A stretch of DNA of 64,000 bases from Gymnothorax reevesii (GCA_029721435.1 CM056573.1:150495947-150559946), one strand, 5' to 3'. Counted from the first letter of the stretch, positions 21,216 through 31,716 are shown. Notes: a model not told the origin generated them from the letters alone. Numbers and translations are program-made.

Positions 21216-22825
21216 ACTAGCAGACTTGTTGTAGGGAAATTAAGGGAAAGAACCTATGGATTTGCCATGATCTACTCCTAACCTCAAATATATTTGTAAA
21301 AGAAATTGTCCTTCACAACAGGAGACCCCTGCAAATGACTGCTTCCATTTACTTTCACAATTCATATGTAGTTTCAACCATAGTGTCCACAGCAGGGCTA
21401 CTTCATAGGGTGATAAAGATTAAGATGCCACAGGAATGTAGGAACTCTTTTATTAAAAGACAACTGAAAATCTTAGGCCTTGAATGGAAACCATAAGATC
21501 AACTATCCATGGACAAAAAACTGTCACCTTTCACTGGCAATTAACTGAAAACTATTTTTAAAAACTTTTCTCCAACTTTCCTCTATTCTTGCATTTTTTT
21601 CACGCAAAAATCTTCATCTGAAACTTAATGAAAGATGAGAAGAACATTATGAAACACAGAACAATGATTTCTGTTTTCTTTTAAGACCATGGACGAAAAT
21701 TCCTAGCTGTATGAATTTTATAGTGTGAGTGGAATGCAAACATGTGCTGGTCAATTTGCTGGTCCTAAAAATTGTCACAACCCTTGGCTGCATTTCAGTC
21801 CATATAATCCCTATGTCCTTATGTCCTACACCCTGTGAAGTCACTTGCCTTCATAGTGAAAATTTTGAAGGGCAGCAGTGAATAGGAATCCCAAGTAACG
21901 GTCATTTAGACTGCCCTTCGACATATTTCGGTGCTGCCGCATTCTTTTACAGCAACTGTAAACAAAGGCAGCGTAGGTGATGCGTATTTAAACCCCCTGC
22001 TTTGAGTTGCAAGGTGCATAGAACTAGGCAGTATCTTCTAGTGAATGCTCTTCGCCTTTTGAAAGTTAACTGTAACCTTTAACAATTGTTATTTGTGGAA
22101 AATCTCCTCTTTGTGAAGTTGGGAACTAGCTCCCAAGCTTAATTCAGGGTTCAGGATTGGGACTGCGTTCTTGTTAACCTTGTCCAAGTCATATCCTTTG
22201 TCCAATTTATTTGGAACAAGCTCCAAATCCTTCTGTGGTCATCAGAATTGGAACCATGTTCCTTCTAAGCTACTCCATCCTGCCTTCATCAGTTTGGTTT
22301 TGGCCAAGTGTGCACTCTATCTAGCAGTCATGCCTGGAAGCCATTGGCCGGAGGTTGGCAACCCCTGCCCTGCTTCGCCCACAACATTTGAACTGAACTG
22401 TGCCTTCTTCTGGGCTCCATCTCACTATTACCATATTTATCAATAAACTTCACATTTGGATTTTCCTCTGCCTCAGCAGCTGATTCCTGATCTGGATCAC
22501 AAAAAAAGATCTGATCCATGACTCTAAAGTGATGTGATACGAGCTGTGAGTTTTGTGATTCACTGTACGGCCAACATCTGCCATTAGCAGTGGTCGTTTT
22601 GGCTTTATACCAAAAGTGCTCTGGGAAGGCTGCTTTTGTGTAACCTCGCTGGTGGCTCCTCAGGGCTCCTTCCTCGATCCTGGCTGCAGAAATAAGGACT
22701 TTGAGATGACCAGCAAGATTGTGGATCCTGAAAAACATCCACTTCAAGTGAGGATTGAGGAGCAAGACAAAAACAAGCATGAGAATTGAGATGCACCGTA
22801 AGGCTCTGGGTTTTGAAATAGATTT
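21216..22825. other. Intergenic: nothing recognised
   Basis: No family signal. The longest ORF, 150 aa on the minus strand at 22328-22780, has no domain or motif that could be matched and is not proposed as a gene. Confidence 0.35.
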
Positions 22826-22930
22826 AGTTCCCAGGTGCTGCAGTATGGCTGCCCACTGCTCCTAAGTAACTAGGATGACTTAAATGCAGAGGATGAATTA
22901 CCTCACAGAGTTCCGTGTGTAATTTACATT
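22826..22930 (+). repeat. Short fish interspersed repeat fragment
   Basis: CTGCAGTATGGCTGCCCACT followed by GCTCC, then TTAAATGCAGAGGATGAATT and ACCTCACAGAGTTCCGTG, resembles a widespread teleost repeat tail. The class is not determined. Confidence 0.45.
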
Positions 22931-23654
22931 TATTTTGTATCACGGAGAAACCGTGAAACTTTAAAAAGCCCCTCAATGGACCATTAAATGCTGCATTATG
23001 CTTAATTCATCTGAAGACGTTCAGTAAATGTGAGTATGAGTGACAGAAACTGGATTGTTCACCGCTGTGGTGATCGCACAATTTGAGAGAAAGGCCTTTT
23101 GCTAGGGGAAAGTTTTGAGTAATGCATCACATCTTTGCTCTGATGTAAGAAGAATGCTTTGAAATGTAAGTATTGACAAATGTGAGTAAAAAGAGGCGCT
23201 GCACCAATGATTGGTGCAGCATATATAAGACCAGGCTCAGAGTACTTTGCGCATGCTGGCCACTATGACTATCAAATAACTTCAGAGGCTTCCCGTGTTG
23301 CTTGATATTGTTTATTAGTTTTTCAACCACTGGATGGCGCAACGCAATAGATTGACAGCTTTTTTTTTTTTTGACACTAATTCGTTTTGAGGGAGGCTTA
23401 AAATGAGATGGTCTTACCAACAAAATGAGGCTGGGCCACCGTACTATTAAAATTCTCTATTGGTCTCAAAACGTAACATCAATCTGAAAATGTAAGACTA
23501 ATGCCACAATGCTGTGCCATCAGAGAACAACATTTCGGATGCATTATAATCACATTCTTAAAGTGTTCAATTTGAGAACTTACTATAATAACATTACTCA
23601 GAAGTTGTAATTACACCAGCTGGCAGTCATCGCACAAGATTGTGAATCTTCATG
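22931..23654. promoter_or_regulatory. Intergenic, with a perfect CCAAT-containing palindrome next to TATATAA
   Basis: At 23198-23220 two perfect 11-nt arms (GCTGCACCAAT / ATTGGTGCAGC, 1-nt spacer) contain a CCAAT box on each strand. They are followed at once by ATATATAAG at 23221-23229, a TATA-like box. The combination looks promoter-like in plus orientation, but no convincing gene follows: the next 430 bp has no ORF with family signal. Function is only inferred. Confidence 0.3.
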
Positions 23655-24216
23655 AATGTTAAAAATTTAAAGAGCCCTCCAGAATTACTGCCACCATTGA
23701 GTAAAAATGAGCAAAAAAAGACTCAGAAAAATGTTTTTATAGTTGATCTTTGTGATCTTTCACTAAAAATATTCACAGAAGTTGAACCTTTATTTGGAGA
23801 AAACCCTTCTTTTAATATTTTATGCAAGTAAAGAAAAAAGCTTCTGTTCCAAGCTCTGAGTCTTCTGTATTGTGTGATGAGGTTGGTGAATGCCATGCAT
23901 GGAATCTGAGATCATCCCTCCATTCAAATTCTCTCCAGATCCTTCAGATCTTATGGTTGATGCTTGTGGACTGTCTTCTTTCATCTCACAAATTTTCAAT
24001 GAAGTTAAGGTCAGGGGACTGTGATGGCCATGGCAAAACCCTTATACTGCAGTCAGTGCACAATTTTTGTGATAATATTGAAGTGTGCTTCAGATCATTG
24101 TGATGCTGGAATGCCCAACCGCAGCCCATTTCAAGCCTCCTGGCAGAAGCTGTTAGGTTTTTCATTTGAGATGGGCTGGCATTTCATGGACTTCATGATA
24201 TTGTTTGTCAGAGATG
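23655..24216 (-). mobile_element. Tc1-like transposon relic
   Basis: The left end reads AGCCCTCCAGAATTACTGCC, a Tc1-type terminal repeat. The minus strand then contains a degraded transposase C-terminus (a reading through the PPQSPDLN-type block near 24010). It is cut at 24217 by the TA-targeted insertion of the mariner-like element that starts at 24219. Confidence 0.6.
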
Positions 24217-24218
24217 TA

Positions 24219-24578
24219 CAACCCCAATTCCGAAATAGTTGGGACGAAGTGTGAATTGTGAGTAAAATCAAAATGCAATGACTTTCACATAACATGAGCC
24301 AATATTTTATTGACAATATAATGTAGATAACATTTCAAATGTTGAAACTGAGACATTTTACATTTTTATCCACAAAATAAGCTTGTTTCAAATTTTCTGG
24401 CTGCAAGAGTCTCAAAAAAGTTAGGACACAGGCAAAAAAAAGGCTAAAAAAATATGAACATGTAAGAGAATAAGCTGAAAGAACGTTTAGCAAGTATTAT
24501 TGCTAATAAGTTAACTGGCATCAGGAATGTAACATGATTGGCTATAAAAGGGATGTCTTAGAGAGGCTGAGTCTCTCA
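24219..24578 (+). mobile_element. Mariner-like element copy B, segment 1 (left end)
   Basis: Starts after a TA at 24217-24218 with CAACCCCAATTCCGAAATAG, the same terminal repeat as the intact copy at 53860. It runs parallel to that copy up to GAGAGGCTGAGTCTCTCA, where the L1-type retrotransposon is inserted. Segments 2-4 continue at 30200, 31717 and 33359. The right terminal repeat is missing. Confidence 0.88.
24561..24578. repeat. Target-site duplication, left copy, of the L1-type element
   Basis: GAGAGGCTGAGTCTCTCA, identical to 30200-30217. The preceding A (24560) may add one base. The uninterrupted homologue at 54193-54210 in mariner copy A has the sequence once, confirming the empty site. 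Confidence 0.92.
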
Positions 24579-24714
24579 ATAGACTTCCGGTGAGCCACGC
24601 AGCGAAATGGTCTTGCTACACTGAGCTCCTGCCAAAAATTTTCCCTTCTTTTGACTTTTCATTCTTTCAAGTGTTGTTCTGATCTCGTATACGATACTTT
24701 AAGTTATCTCAACG

Positions 24715-25617
24715 ATGGCCAACAAAAATCCTGCGAATTCTCCGCAAAAGCAACAGAATCCGATGAATAAACGCTTCAAGGCTAGTTTGCCACACGAGGA
24801 TGTAGCATTGCTAATCAAACAGACGGTGGAAGCTGAAAGAGAGACGCTACGCCAGGTGGTGAGTGCTATGCTAACAGAAACTTTAGATAAAGCACTGTCT
24901 GCTCTCAGCGCCTGTGTGTCCGAAAACGGAGCATTGCTACGCTCTTTGCAAGATAATATGAACAGTCAGAATGCTAAAGTTGAGGCACTATCTAATAAAG
25001 TGGACACTCTTCAGGGGTCAGTACGTCAAGTTAAAAAAGATGCTAACAATTCCATTGCTGAGTTGGTCAAACTGCAATTAAAGACTGACGAATTAGAAGA
25101 CAGAGGGAGACGAAACAACATCCGAATTGTCAACCTTCCTGTGGGTGTTGAGAAAGAAGATGCCGTTGGGTACCTGAAAGCCATGCTTCCGAAATGGATC
25201 CCTGAGCTGGAGACGAGCGCCACAATGCCCTTGGAGATTGATAGAGCTCATCGGGTGTACACTGCAAAGTCCTCTCAAGCCAGCACGATGATTTTCCGAC
25301 TTCTTCGGTATCCTGACCGTCAAGCGATCTTGCAAGGCGCAAGAAAGGCTAAACCATCGCTTCCAGATGGCACCCGTTTGGAATTCTACGCCGACTACAG
25401 CGGAGGTACAACCCAGAGGAGAAGCGCTTTCAAAGGCGTACGAGCCCGCTTTCGCCAGCGGGGAATTGACACATTTTTGATATACCCGGCAACTTTGCGG
25501 ATTAAAGTCAACGGAGCAAACAAATCATTCAACTCCCCCGAAGAAGCTGAACAGTTTCTGTCCGACAACGAGCCAACTGTCGATAGAGTAGCATCACCTG
25601 CTGAAATGGAGAGCTAA
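24715..25617 (+). CDS. L1/Tx1-type ORF1 protein (RNA-binding chaperone)
   Basis: A 300-aa intact ORF. In L1-type elements ORF1p trimerises, coats the element RNA and helps target-primed reverse transcription. Residues 1-25 are a basic, Gln/Asn-rich leader. About 30-130 is a heptad-rich coiled coil. About 133-215 is an RRM-like core opening with RRNNIRIVNLPVG. About 220-285 is the C-terminal domain (LEFYADYSGGTTQRRSAF, FLIYPATLRIKV). The start ATG is the first in the element, in an AACG-ATG-GCC context with a good +4 G. The acidic tail ends in AEMES. No lesions are visible. Confidence 0.93.
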   Translation: MANKNPANSPQKQQNPMNKRFKASLPHEDVALLIKQTVEAERETLRQVVSAMLTETLDKALSALSACVSENGALLRSLQDNMNSQNAKVEALSNKVDTLQGSVRQVKKDANNSIAELVKLQLKTDELEDRGRRNNIRIVNLPVGVEKEDAVGYLKAMLPKWIPELETSATMPLEIDRAHRVYTAKSSQASTMIFRLLRYPDRQAILQGARKAKPSLPDGTRLEFYADYSGGTTQRRSAFKGVRARFRQRGIDTFLIYPATLRIKVNGANKSFNSPEEAEQFLSDNEPTVDRVASPAEMES

Positions 25618-26158
25618 GGTTTGATGCATCCTATATACGTGTTCAATTTTCACATTGGACGGAGAATATAGTGTAAACTGAACTTTACAATTGGTCTCAG
25701 CGAATATTTTGAGGTAGTTGCATATTAGAGATAATTTTCTGTTTTGTGCTGAATTAAAATGCCGGGCCTACGTTTAAATTTGAAATGATGCAAAATATTT
25801 TTAGATTGATGGTGATAGTTTTGTTAAAGCAGCAGGCTCCTAAGCTCCGCCCGGCCTTTTTATTTTATGGAATAATTAGAATACACTTGGTCAATTTTCT
25901 GTGTTTTGTTTAAGGAGGGGAAGATAGGCATAAGTTCATTGTTAATAGACTTCGCTTCGTGAATGTCACGGACGTTAGCTATAGAGGGGTTCAGGGGAGG
26001 GGTGGGGGTGTGGCAATGGCCACACATGAACCAACACTTGTATTTTCTTCGATTTCAGTTCACTGAAGGAGTAATTTTTATTTCTAGTCAGGATATTTTT
26101 CTATACAATGTATTAGCCAGGAGTGTATTCCTTTTGTCTTGTTTTATTTTCAGTGATT

Positions 26159-29100
26159 ATGGGTAACCACACCATATTAACTTTAAATGTAAAAGGCCTG
26201 AACTCCCCTTTTAAGCGCACCAGTATTCTAGATTTTTTGCACAGACATAAAATTGACATAGCACTTCTGCAGGAGACCCATTTGAGACCAGCAGATGTAA
26301 CTAGAATGCAAAACAAACATTATAAACCAATTGTTGCCTCAGGAGATGGCTCCCACACCAAAGGGGTGATGATTTTAATGAAAAGGAATGTAGCCCTTCA
26401 GATTGAGAGGATTAGCACTGATAAATCAGGGAGGTTAGCTTATTGTTGTACTTCTATACAGGGGCAAAAGGTGGCATTTGTAACTGTATATGCACCAACA
26501 ATACATGAAGCACATTTTTTCCCTGTTTTAGCAAAAGAGCTACTTTCCTTGGCTGACCATCTATTAGTTATTGGGGCTGATATGAATACCTTTTTTGATA
26601 GACACATGGATAGGTCACATGGTTTCGTATCAACAGTCCAGGGTGCAGCATCTAAGGCTTTAGGTCATTTTTCTAAAAGCCTGAATTTAATAGACATTTG
26701 GAGGATAAATAACCCTACTACCAAGGATTTTACCTATTACTCTGCTGCACATAAAATGTCCTCTAGAATAGACTATTTTTTGTCATCTGCTAAAATAGCC
26801 CATTGTGTTAAATCAATCAATATTCTTCCACGATACCTATCGGACCATAATCCAATTATTTTAACATTTGACCTTTTCCCCATGCATAGCAAACCAACAA
26901 GATGGAGATTCAACATCACACTCCTTCAAAATGAGGAATTTGTTGCTCAATTAAAGTTAAAACTGAAAGAATTCATTGACATAAATATCAATAGTGTTTC
27001 TAACCCTATGTTTGTATGGGCTGCAGTCAAGGGTTTCTTAAGGGATAACGCCATTGGTTTTTGTACTCATCTTAAAAAGATGAAAGAAAAACAAATAAAG
27101 AGACTGGAACTAGAGTGTCATAACCTTGAACAGGAGTTGAATTTTAACTACTCTGAAGGAAAATACATTAAGCTTAAACTTAAACAGTCAGAATTAAATG
27201 ATCTGGTTAAGCAGAGAGTCGAATACTTAATGCACATAACTAAGCACAAATACTATTCTGAGAGTAGTAAGCCAAGTAGACTCCTTGCTTTGACACTTAA
27301 AAAACAAGAGAAAAATATGACTATTTCTACTATTCGTGACCCTCATGCAGGAACAGTGACAACAACACCAGACATAAATAATACCTTTAAGAACTTTTTC
27401 ACTAACTTATATACTTCTGAATATTTTCCTACTCCAAACCAACTGGACTCCTTCTTCCAAAATATTAAACTCCCAGGCCTTTCTCCTGATGACATTGAAA
27501 AGCTAGACTCTCCAATTACATTGAAGGAGCTCCTTCTGGCTTTAAAGCTCACTAATAAGGGTCGCTCTCCAGGTATCGATGGGCTCCCAGCTGAGCTATA
27601 TTTGAACTTCTGGGAAATGCTGGGTCCGTTATGGCTTGGTGCACTTAACTTCGCACTAGACAATGGTAGCCTTCTCAAGGACCTGAATACTGCACTCATA
27701 ACTGTGTTGCCAAAACCAGGCAAAGACCACTTGGAGTGTGCTAATTATCGTCCCATCTCATTAATTAATGCAGATCTGAAAATATATGCTAAAGCACTAG
27801 CTTTACGCCTTGAGAAAGTGGTTAATAAATTGATCCATTTGGACCAGACAGGTTTCATGAAAGGACGTCTATCATCGGACAATATAAGGCGGCTTCTTCA
27901 TATCATTGATGGAGCAGAAAGAAGTGGTAGGCCTAATGGACTTTTTTTCCTAGATGCACAAAATGCATTTGATCGATTAGAGTGGAGATATTTATGGAGA
28001 GTTCTTAAGGAATTCAAATTTGGCCCAAATTTTATTAGAATGGTGCAAATTCTATACTGTAACCCATCTGCTAGAGTTTTCACTGGAGGAATTTCCTCTA
28101 ACCCATTCGGCATATTCCGTGGGACAAGGCAGGGGTGTCCACTTTCCCCCCTTCTTTTCAATCTCTCTATAGAACCTTTGGCCCAGTGTATACGCCAAAA
28201 TACTATTCTAACTCCAATATCAATAGGTTCCTCCAAACATTATATATCCCTGTATGCTGATGATGCATTGATTTATATTTCCGATATTCATTCCTCATTA
28301 CAAGAGATCATGCATATTTTGAGCAATTTTGGTAAACTATCAGGATTCAAAACCAACTTAAAGAAGTCTGCTCTCATGCTCCTCAATGTGGACGAAAGTG
28401 AGCTGGCTCTCCCAACAGGCATTATCGTAACTAACCAGGTGACCTATCTAGGTGTTCAGATAACATCTTCTGTGTCTGCTATTGCCAAAGTTAATTATAA
28501 CTTTATATTAAAGAAAATAGAAAATGATATTAATAGATGGATGCCCCTTCCTTCTTCTGTACCAGCCCGAATTTCAGTCGTTAAAATGAACGTTCTTCCC
28601 CGAATCAATTTCGTTAGTTCAATGCTACCTCTCTCTCCTCCCGTTGATTACTGGAAAAAGGTGGACTCTTTGCTCAAATCCTTTGTATGGAACAAGAGGC
28701 GTCCACGAATAAAATGGTCTGCGTTACAGCTACCCAAATCACAAGGTGGTTGGGCTCTCCCTAATTTCAAACTATACCATTGGTCTTTTACACTGCAACA
28801 CATAAGACGCTGGCTAGACCTGGAGGCACAGACCTCCTGGATTGACATTGAAAAGGGTCTTGTGGCGCCAGTGAGACTGCAGGATTACTTATTTTCAGGT
28901 GTTTCAACTAGACAATCCTCTTTACGGTGTGGTCCAATTATATCGTATTTGTTGACAACATTTAGAGCAGTGGAAAAATACATTGGTGTGGACATGAAAT
29001 GGCACAAAAATTCTCCCCTATGGTATAACCATGGTTTACTTTCAGGAAATAAACCATTTACACCAGGCCCATGGGTGCATAAGGGCATATATGATTTGAG

Positions 29101-29926
29101 TGATATAAACGGTGTTGACTCATTATTGAGTTTCTGTGATCTTATTACACAATATGATGTTCCTAAACATTCTCTCTTTCATTATTTCAAGTTACGATCA
29201 GCTCTTAAGCCTCATAATATTCAATGGGGTTCACGCTTAAAATTGCACCCAATTGTGGAAACAATACAAAAAGCTCCAAGAAGAATAGTATCATTTCTTT
29301 ACTCATTTCTATGTGCACATTCAAAACATTCAGACAACCTCAATAAAGAATGGAAAAGAGACATAGGAAACCTACAGGAAGGTCTAGATTGGGAAGCGAT
29401 ATGGGACAATGTTACAGGTTCGTCAAAAAATCCCAATCATCAGTTTATTCACATGAATATATGTTATCGCACCTATCTGACCCCCCATAAGCGGTACTTG
29501 ATGGGGTTAGCCCCCCATTCCTATTGTACTTTTTGCCCATTTGGTAATGTGGGGACGTTTATGCATTCTGTGTGGAGCTGTCCGGACATTTTCTCTTTCT
29601 GGACTAAAGTAGTAAATACAATATCTGCCCTGACAAACATTGATTTCCCAATGGACCCCGCTCTACACCTTTTGCTTGATGACTCAAGGTTTCCCATCAC
29701 AGAGAAAACACGTAAACTGTGGTTAGCAGGTATCACTGCTGCCAAGAAATTGGTGGTTCAGAGATGGCTTCCACCTCATGACCTCTCACTTAAACACTGG
29801 TTATACACACTGCTAGACATTTTGTACCTAGAACTATCCTCAGCAAGAATAAACCATGCTAAGGCAGCAACTGTCAACAACTGGTTGAGTAGAATAGCAA
29901 CGGTGAAGGAGCTTCTCTCCAAATAG
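26159..29926 (+). CDS. L1/Tx1-type ORF2: endonuclease-reverse transcriptase
   Basis: An intact ORF2 that would nick target DNA and reverse-transcribe the element RNA. The likely start is the Met at 26159 (MGNHTILTLNVKGLN), giving 1,255 aa; the frame is open 12 codons further up. The APE-type endonuclease covers residues 1-235: Glu in LLQETH (about 39), Asp/Asn in GADMN (about 140), RIDYF, and SDH (about 228). The RT covers about 450-780: NYRPISL, FLDAQNAFDRLEW (Asp about 597), GTRQGCPLSPLLFNL, YADD (about 698). A C-terminal CCHC-type knuckle follows (CTFCPFG...H....C, from about 1122). All key catalytic residues are present, so the element could be autonomous. Confidence 0.95.
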   Translation: MGNHTILTLNVKGLNSPFKRTSILDFLHRHKIDIALLQETHLRPADVTRMQNKHYKPIVASGDGSHTKGVMILMKRNVALQIERISTDKSGRLAYCCTSIQGQKVAFVTVYAPTIHEAHFFPVLAKELLSLADHLLVIGADMNTFFDRHMDRSHGFVSTVQGAASKALGHFSKSLNLIDIWRINNPTTKDFTYYSAAHKMSSRIDYFLSSAKIAHCVKSINILPRYLSDHNPIILTFDLFPMHSKPTRWRFNITLLQNEEFVAQLKLKLKEFIDININSVSNPMFVWAAVKGFLRDNAIGFCTHLKKMKEKQIKRLELECHNLEQELNFNYSEGKYIKLKLKQSELNDLVKQRVEYLMHITKHKYYSESSKPSRLLALTLKKQEKNMTISTIRDPHAGTVTTTPDINNTFKNFFTNLYTSEYFPTPNQLDSFFQNIKLPGLSPDDIEKLDSPITLKELLLALKLTNKGRSPGIDGLPAELYLNFWEMLGPLWLGALNFALDNGSLLKDLNTALITVLPKPGKDHLECANYRPISLINADLKIYAKALALRLEKVVNKLIHLDQTGFMKGRLSSDNIRRLLHIIDGAERSGRPNGLFFLDAQNAFDRLEWRYLWRVLKEFKFGPNFIRMVQILYCNPSARVFTGGISSNPFGIFRGTRQGCPLSPLLFNLSIEPLAQCIRQNTILTPISIGSSKHYISLYADDALIYISDIHSSLQEIMHILSNFGKLSGFKTNLKKSALMLLNVDESELALPTGIIVTNQVTYLGVQITSSVSAIAKVNYNFILKKIENDINRWMPLPSSVPARISVVKMNVLPRINFVSSMLPLSPPVDYWKKVDSLLKSFVWNKRRPRIKWSALQLPKSQGGWALPNFKLYHWSFTLQHIRRWLDLEAQTSWIDIEKGLVAPVRLQDYLFSGVSTRQSSLRCGPIISYLLTTFRAVEKYIGVDMKWHKNSPLWYNHGLLSGNKPFTPGPWVHKGIYDLSDINGVDSLLSFCDLITQYDVPKHSLFHYFKLRSALKPHNIQWGSRLKLHPIVETIQKAPRRIVSFLYSFLCAHSKHSDNLNKEWKRDIGNLQEGLDWEAIWDNVTGSSKNPNHQFIHMNICYRTYLTPHKRYLMGLAPHSYCTFCPFGNVGTFMHSVWSCPDIFSFWTKVVNTISALTNIDFPMDPALHLLLDDSRFPITEKTRKLWLAGITAAKKLVVQRWLPPHDLSLKHWLYTLLDILYLELSSARINHAKAATVNNWLSRIATVKELLSK

Positions 29927-30075
29927 ATGGGTATATTTATTTTTCTTTTTCTTTTTTTTCTTTTTTTTTTTTTTTTTTCTTTTTTAATAAGTTCTATTAC
30001 GTACATTGTAAACTGCATGCTGTGTCTCCCAGCTGACTTTTGATATTTAACTGTTTGAAGGTAATGTGTTGGTCA

Positions 30076-30100
30076 GGGACAGGGTGGGATGGGTAGGGGG
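30076..30100 (+). other. G-quadruplex motif in the L1-type 3' UTR
   Basis: Five G-runs of three or more with loops of 1-3 nt (GGGACAGGGTGGGATGGG then TAGGGGG) lie on the RNA-sense strand, 100 bp before the poly(A). A second partial run (GAGGG) follows. Mammalian L1 3' UTRs carry a comparable G-rich quadruplex-forming tract. The match here is in type and position, not in sequence. Confidence 0.75.
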
Positions 30101-30199
30101 TGAGGGAAATTATTATTTTTTTCTTTTTTGTTGTATTACATTGTGATGTGTATTTCCCCTATGTTAAAAAACAATAAACAGTGCATTACAAAAAAAAAA

Positions 30200-30217
30200 G
30201 AGAGGCTGAGTCTCTCA
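30200..30217. repeat. Target-site duplication, right copy, of the L1-type element
   Basis: Identical to 24561-24578. It directly follows the A tail and continues into the mariner-like sequence (GAGGTAAAGATGG), exactly as in the uninterrupted copy at 54211. Confidence 0.92.
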
Positions 30218-30655
30218 GAGGTAAAGATGGCCAGAGGCTCTCCAACCTATGAAGGCTTGCGTAAAAAAAATTGTGGAATACTTTACAATGTTCCTCAATG
30301 ATAAATTGCAAAGGCTTTGAAGGTCTCATCATCGACAGTGCATAACATCATGGAAAGATTCAGAGAAACTGGAAAAATCTCTGTGCGTAAGGGAAAAGGC
30401 CAAAGGCCTTTACTAGATGCCCATGATCTTCGGGCCCTTAGACGCCACTGCATCACTCGCCGGCATGATTCCGTCATTGACATTACTTAATGGGCCAAGG
30501 AATACTTCAAGAAACCACTGTCTGAAAACACAGTCCGCCGTACCATCCACAGATGCCACCTAAAACTCTATCATGCACAAAGGAAGCCATTGTTGATCAT
30601 GATCCAGAAGCGCCACCATGTTCTGTGGGCCAAGGCTAATTTGAAATGGGCTGTG
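30218..30655 (+). mobile_element. Mariner-like element copy B, segment 2 (transposase N-terminal part)
   Basis: Continues the reading of copy A from 54211 to about 54632 (KDGQRLSNL-like start; then the HTH region and the FKKPLSENTVRR-type block). It has frameshifts and stops. It is interrupted at about 30656, within ATGGGCTGTG, by the LTR-like repeat. Confidence 0.8.
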
Positions 30656-31716
30656 TGAAGGTGCATTCAGGACCAGAAGCGAGAACCAAAAGATCCAGCA
30701 AACTTGCTCTTTATTAATTCTGGGGTGGAAAACCCGGCAGGGCAGTAGGCAACGGTACAGAGTGCACAATCCAAAATCAGAATCCAGTTTGTAAACAGGG
30801 CATCAAACACAAAACTCAGAGTCGGGCAAAGCAGGTTCATTACACGGGCACAGGTATATCAAAGGCGAAGACAAAATCAAGATCTGCGACGTTCCAGTCA
30901 GAATTATGACACAAAGAGTACAAAGAATTATCAACACAGCACAAGGAAAACGTTCTGACAAGGGCTGGCTGAGAACAGACTGCTTAAATACACATACGGG
31001 AAGTCACATGCTATAATAGGGAACAGGTGAGCTGGATCAGACTAATAAACAAAGGAATGACCAAGAGGAAGTTCCTAACCACATGAAATTGGCGAAAGCC
31101 AAAACGCGGACAGGGATTACACAGACAGCCTATGACAAACAAACGGCTCCGGTTAGGGAGTTCTAAAGTGCACAGAGAGTGAGAGGCAGAACAGTGTTTA
31201 AAAAGGTGTAGACAATCTGCCGAATTGCCGCAAAGTAAAGTGAGTGAAGGGAGGGGGCGGAGATAAGATCAGAGCGAGTGCTGAGAGCTCATTAGTCAAT
31301 TAGTAATGTCCAGCTATACAATCCCTAGTGCTCGTTAGTAAGTTAGTGCTATAAACAATCTTAGTTAATGTTAGAAATTTATCCAAAATAACAAACTGAT
31401 AGTGTTTATTAATAAGGACAGAACAGCAAGGCGGAGAGAGCAACCATGAAATCACCTGAAAACATGGCACGCAAAACTGGGGAATAAAACTGTCATATCA
31501 CATATGACCAGACAGGGGAGACAATGTGCACTGCAGGGTATGGAGAAATACATAAACCAGAATGAAAATCTAAACAGAGAAAATGAGTAATGGCAGGAAA
31601 AAGACATGGCAAGGCAAGACAGGCAAAATACGAAACATGACATGGGCTAAATCAAAACATGGCTTGGTAAAAGCAGAGTCAAAGCAAAAACATGGCCTAG
31701 CAACAGAATAATAACA
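30656..31716 (-). repeat. LTR-like interspersed repeat, minus copy
   Basis: A roughly 1.06-kb insertion inside mariner copy B. Read on the minus strand it has two halves, each with a TATA-like stretch and an AATAAA (GTATTTAAGC ... AATTAATAAAGAGC in the second half). The block around TAGAACTCCCTAACCGGAGC recurs in plus orientation at about 34200, so this is a repeat family. The halves resemble LTRs, but no ORF, primer site or clean TG..CA ends were identified, so the class is unresolved. The mariner sequence resumes at 31717. Confidence 0.6.

Larger units (their letters stand above)
24579..30199 (+). mobile_element. Full-length L1/Tx1-clade non-LTR retrotransposon
   Basis: A 5.62-kb insertion with a 136-bp 5' UTR, ORF1 (300 aa), a 541-bp spacer, ORF2 (1,255 aa), a 3' UTR with a T-rich tract and a G-quadruplex motif, AATAAA at 30173, and a 3' A tail. 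It is flanked by an 18-19 bp target duplication. Two intact ORFs, an untruncated 5' end and an identical duplication together suggest a recent insertion. Assignment to the Tx1-like L1 branch common in fish rests on the ORF1 type and ORF2 motifs (NVKGLNSPFKR, LLQETH). Confidence 0.92.

Noticed and set aside
22328..22780. 150-aa minus-strand ORF in the intergenic region
   Set aside because: No recognisable domain, no splice or promoter context; could be chance. Would need conservation or expression to revive.
26123..26158. Twelve extra codons upstream of the chosen ORF2 start
   Set aside because: The frame is open, but the conserved protein begins at MGNHTILTLNVKGLN; the hydrophobic leader MYSFCLVLFSVI is not typical of ORF2.
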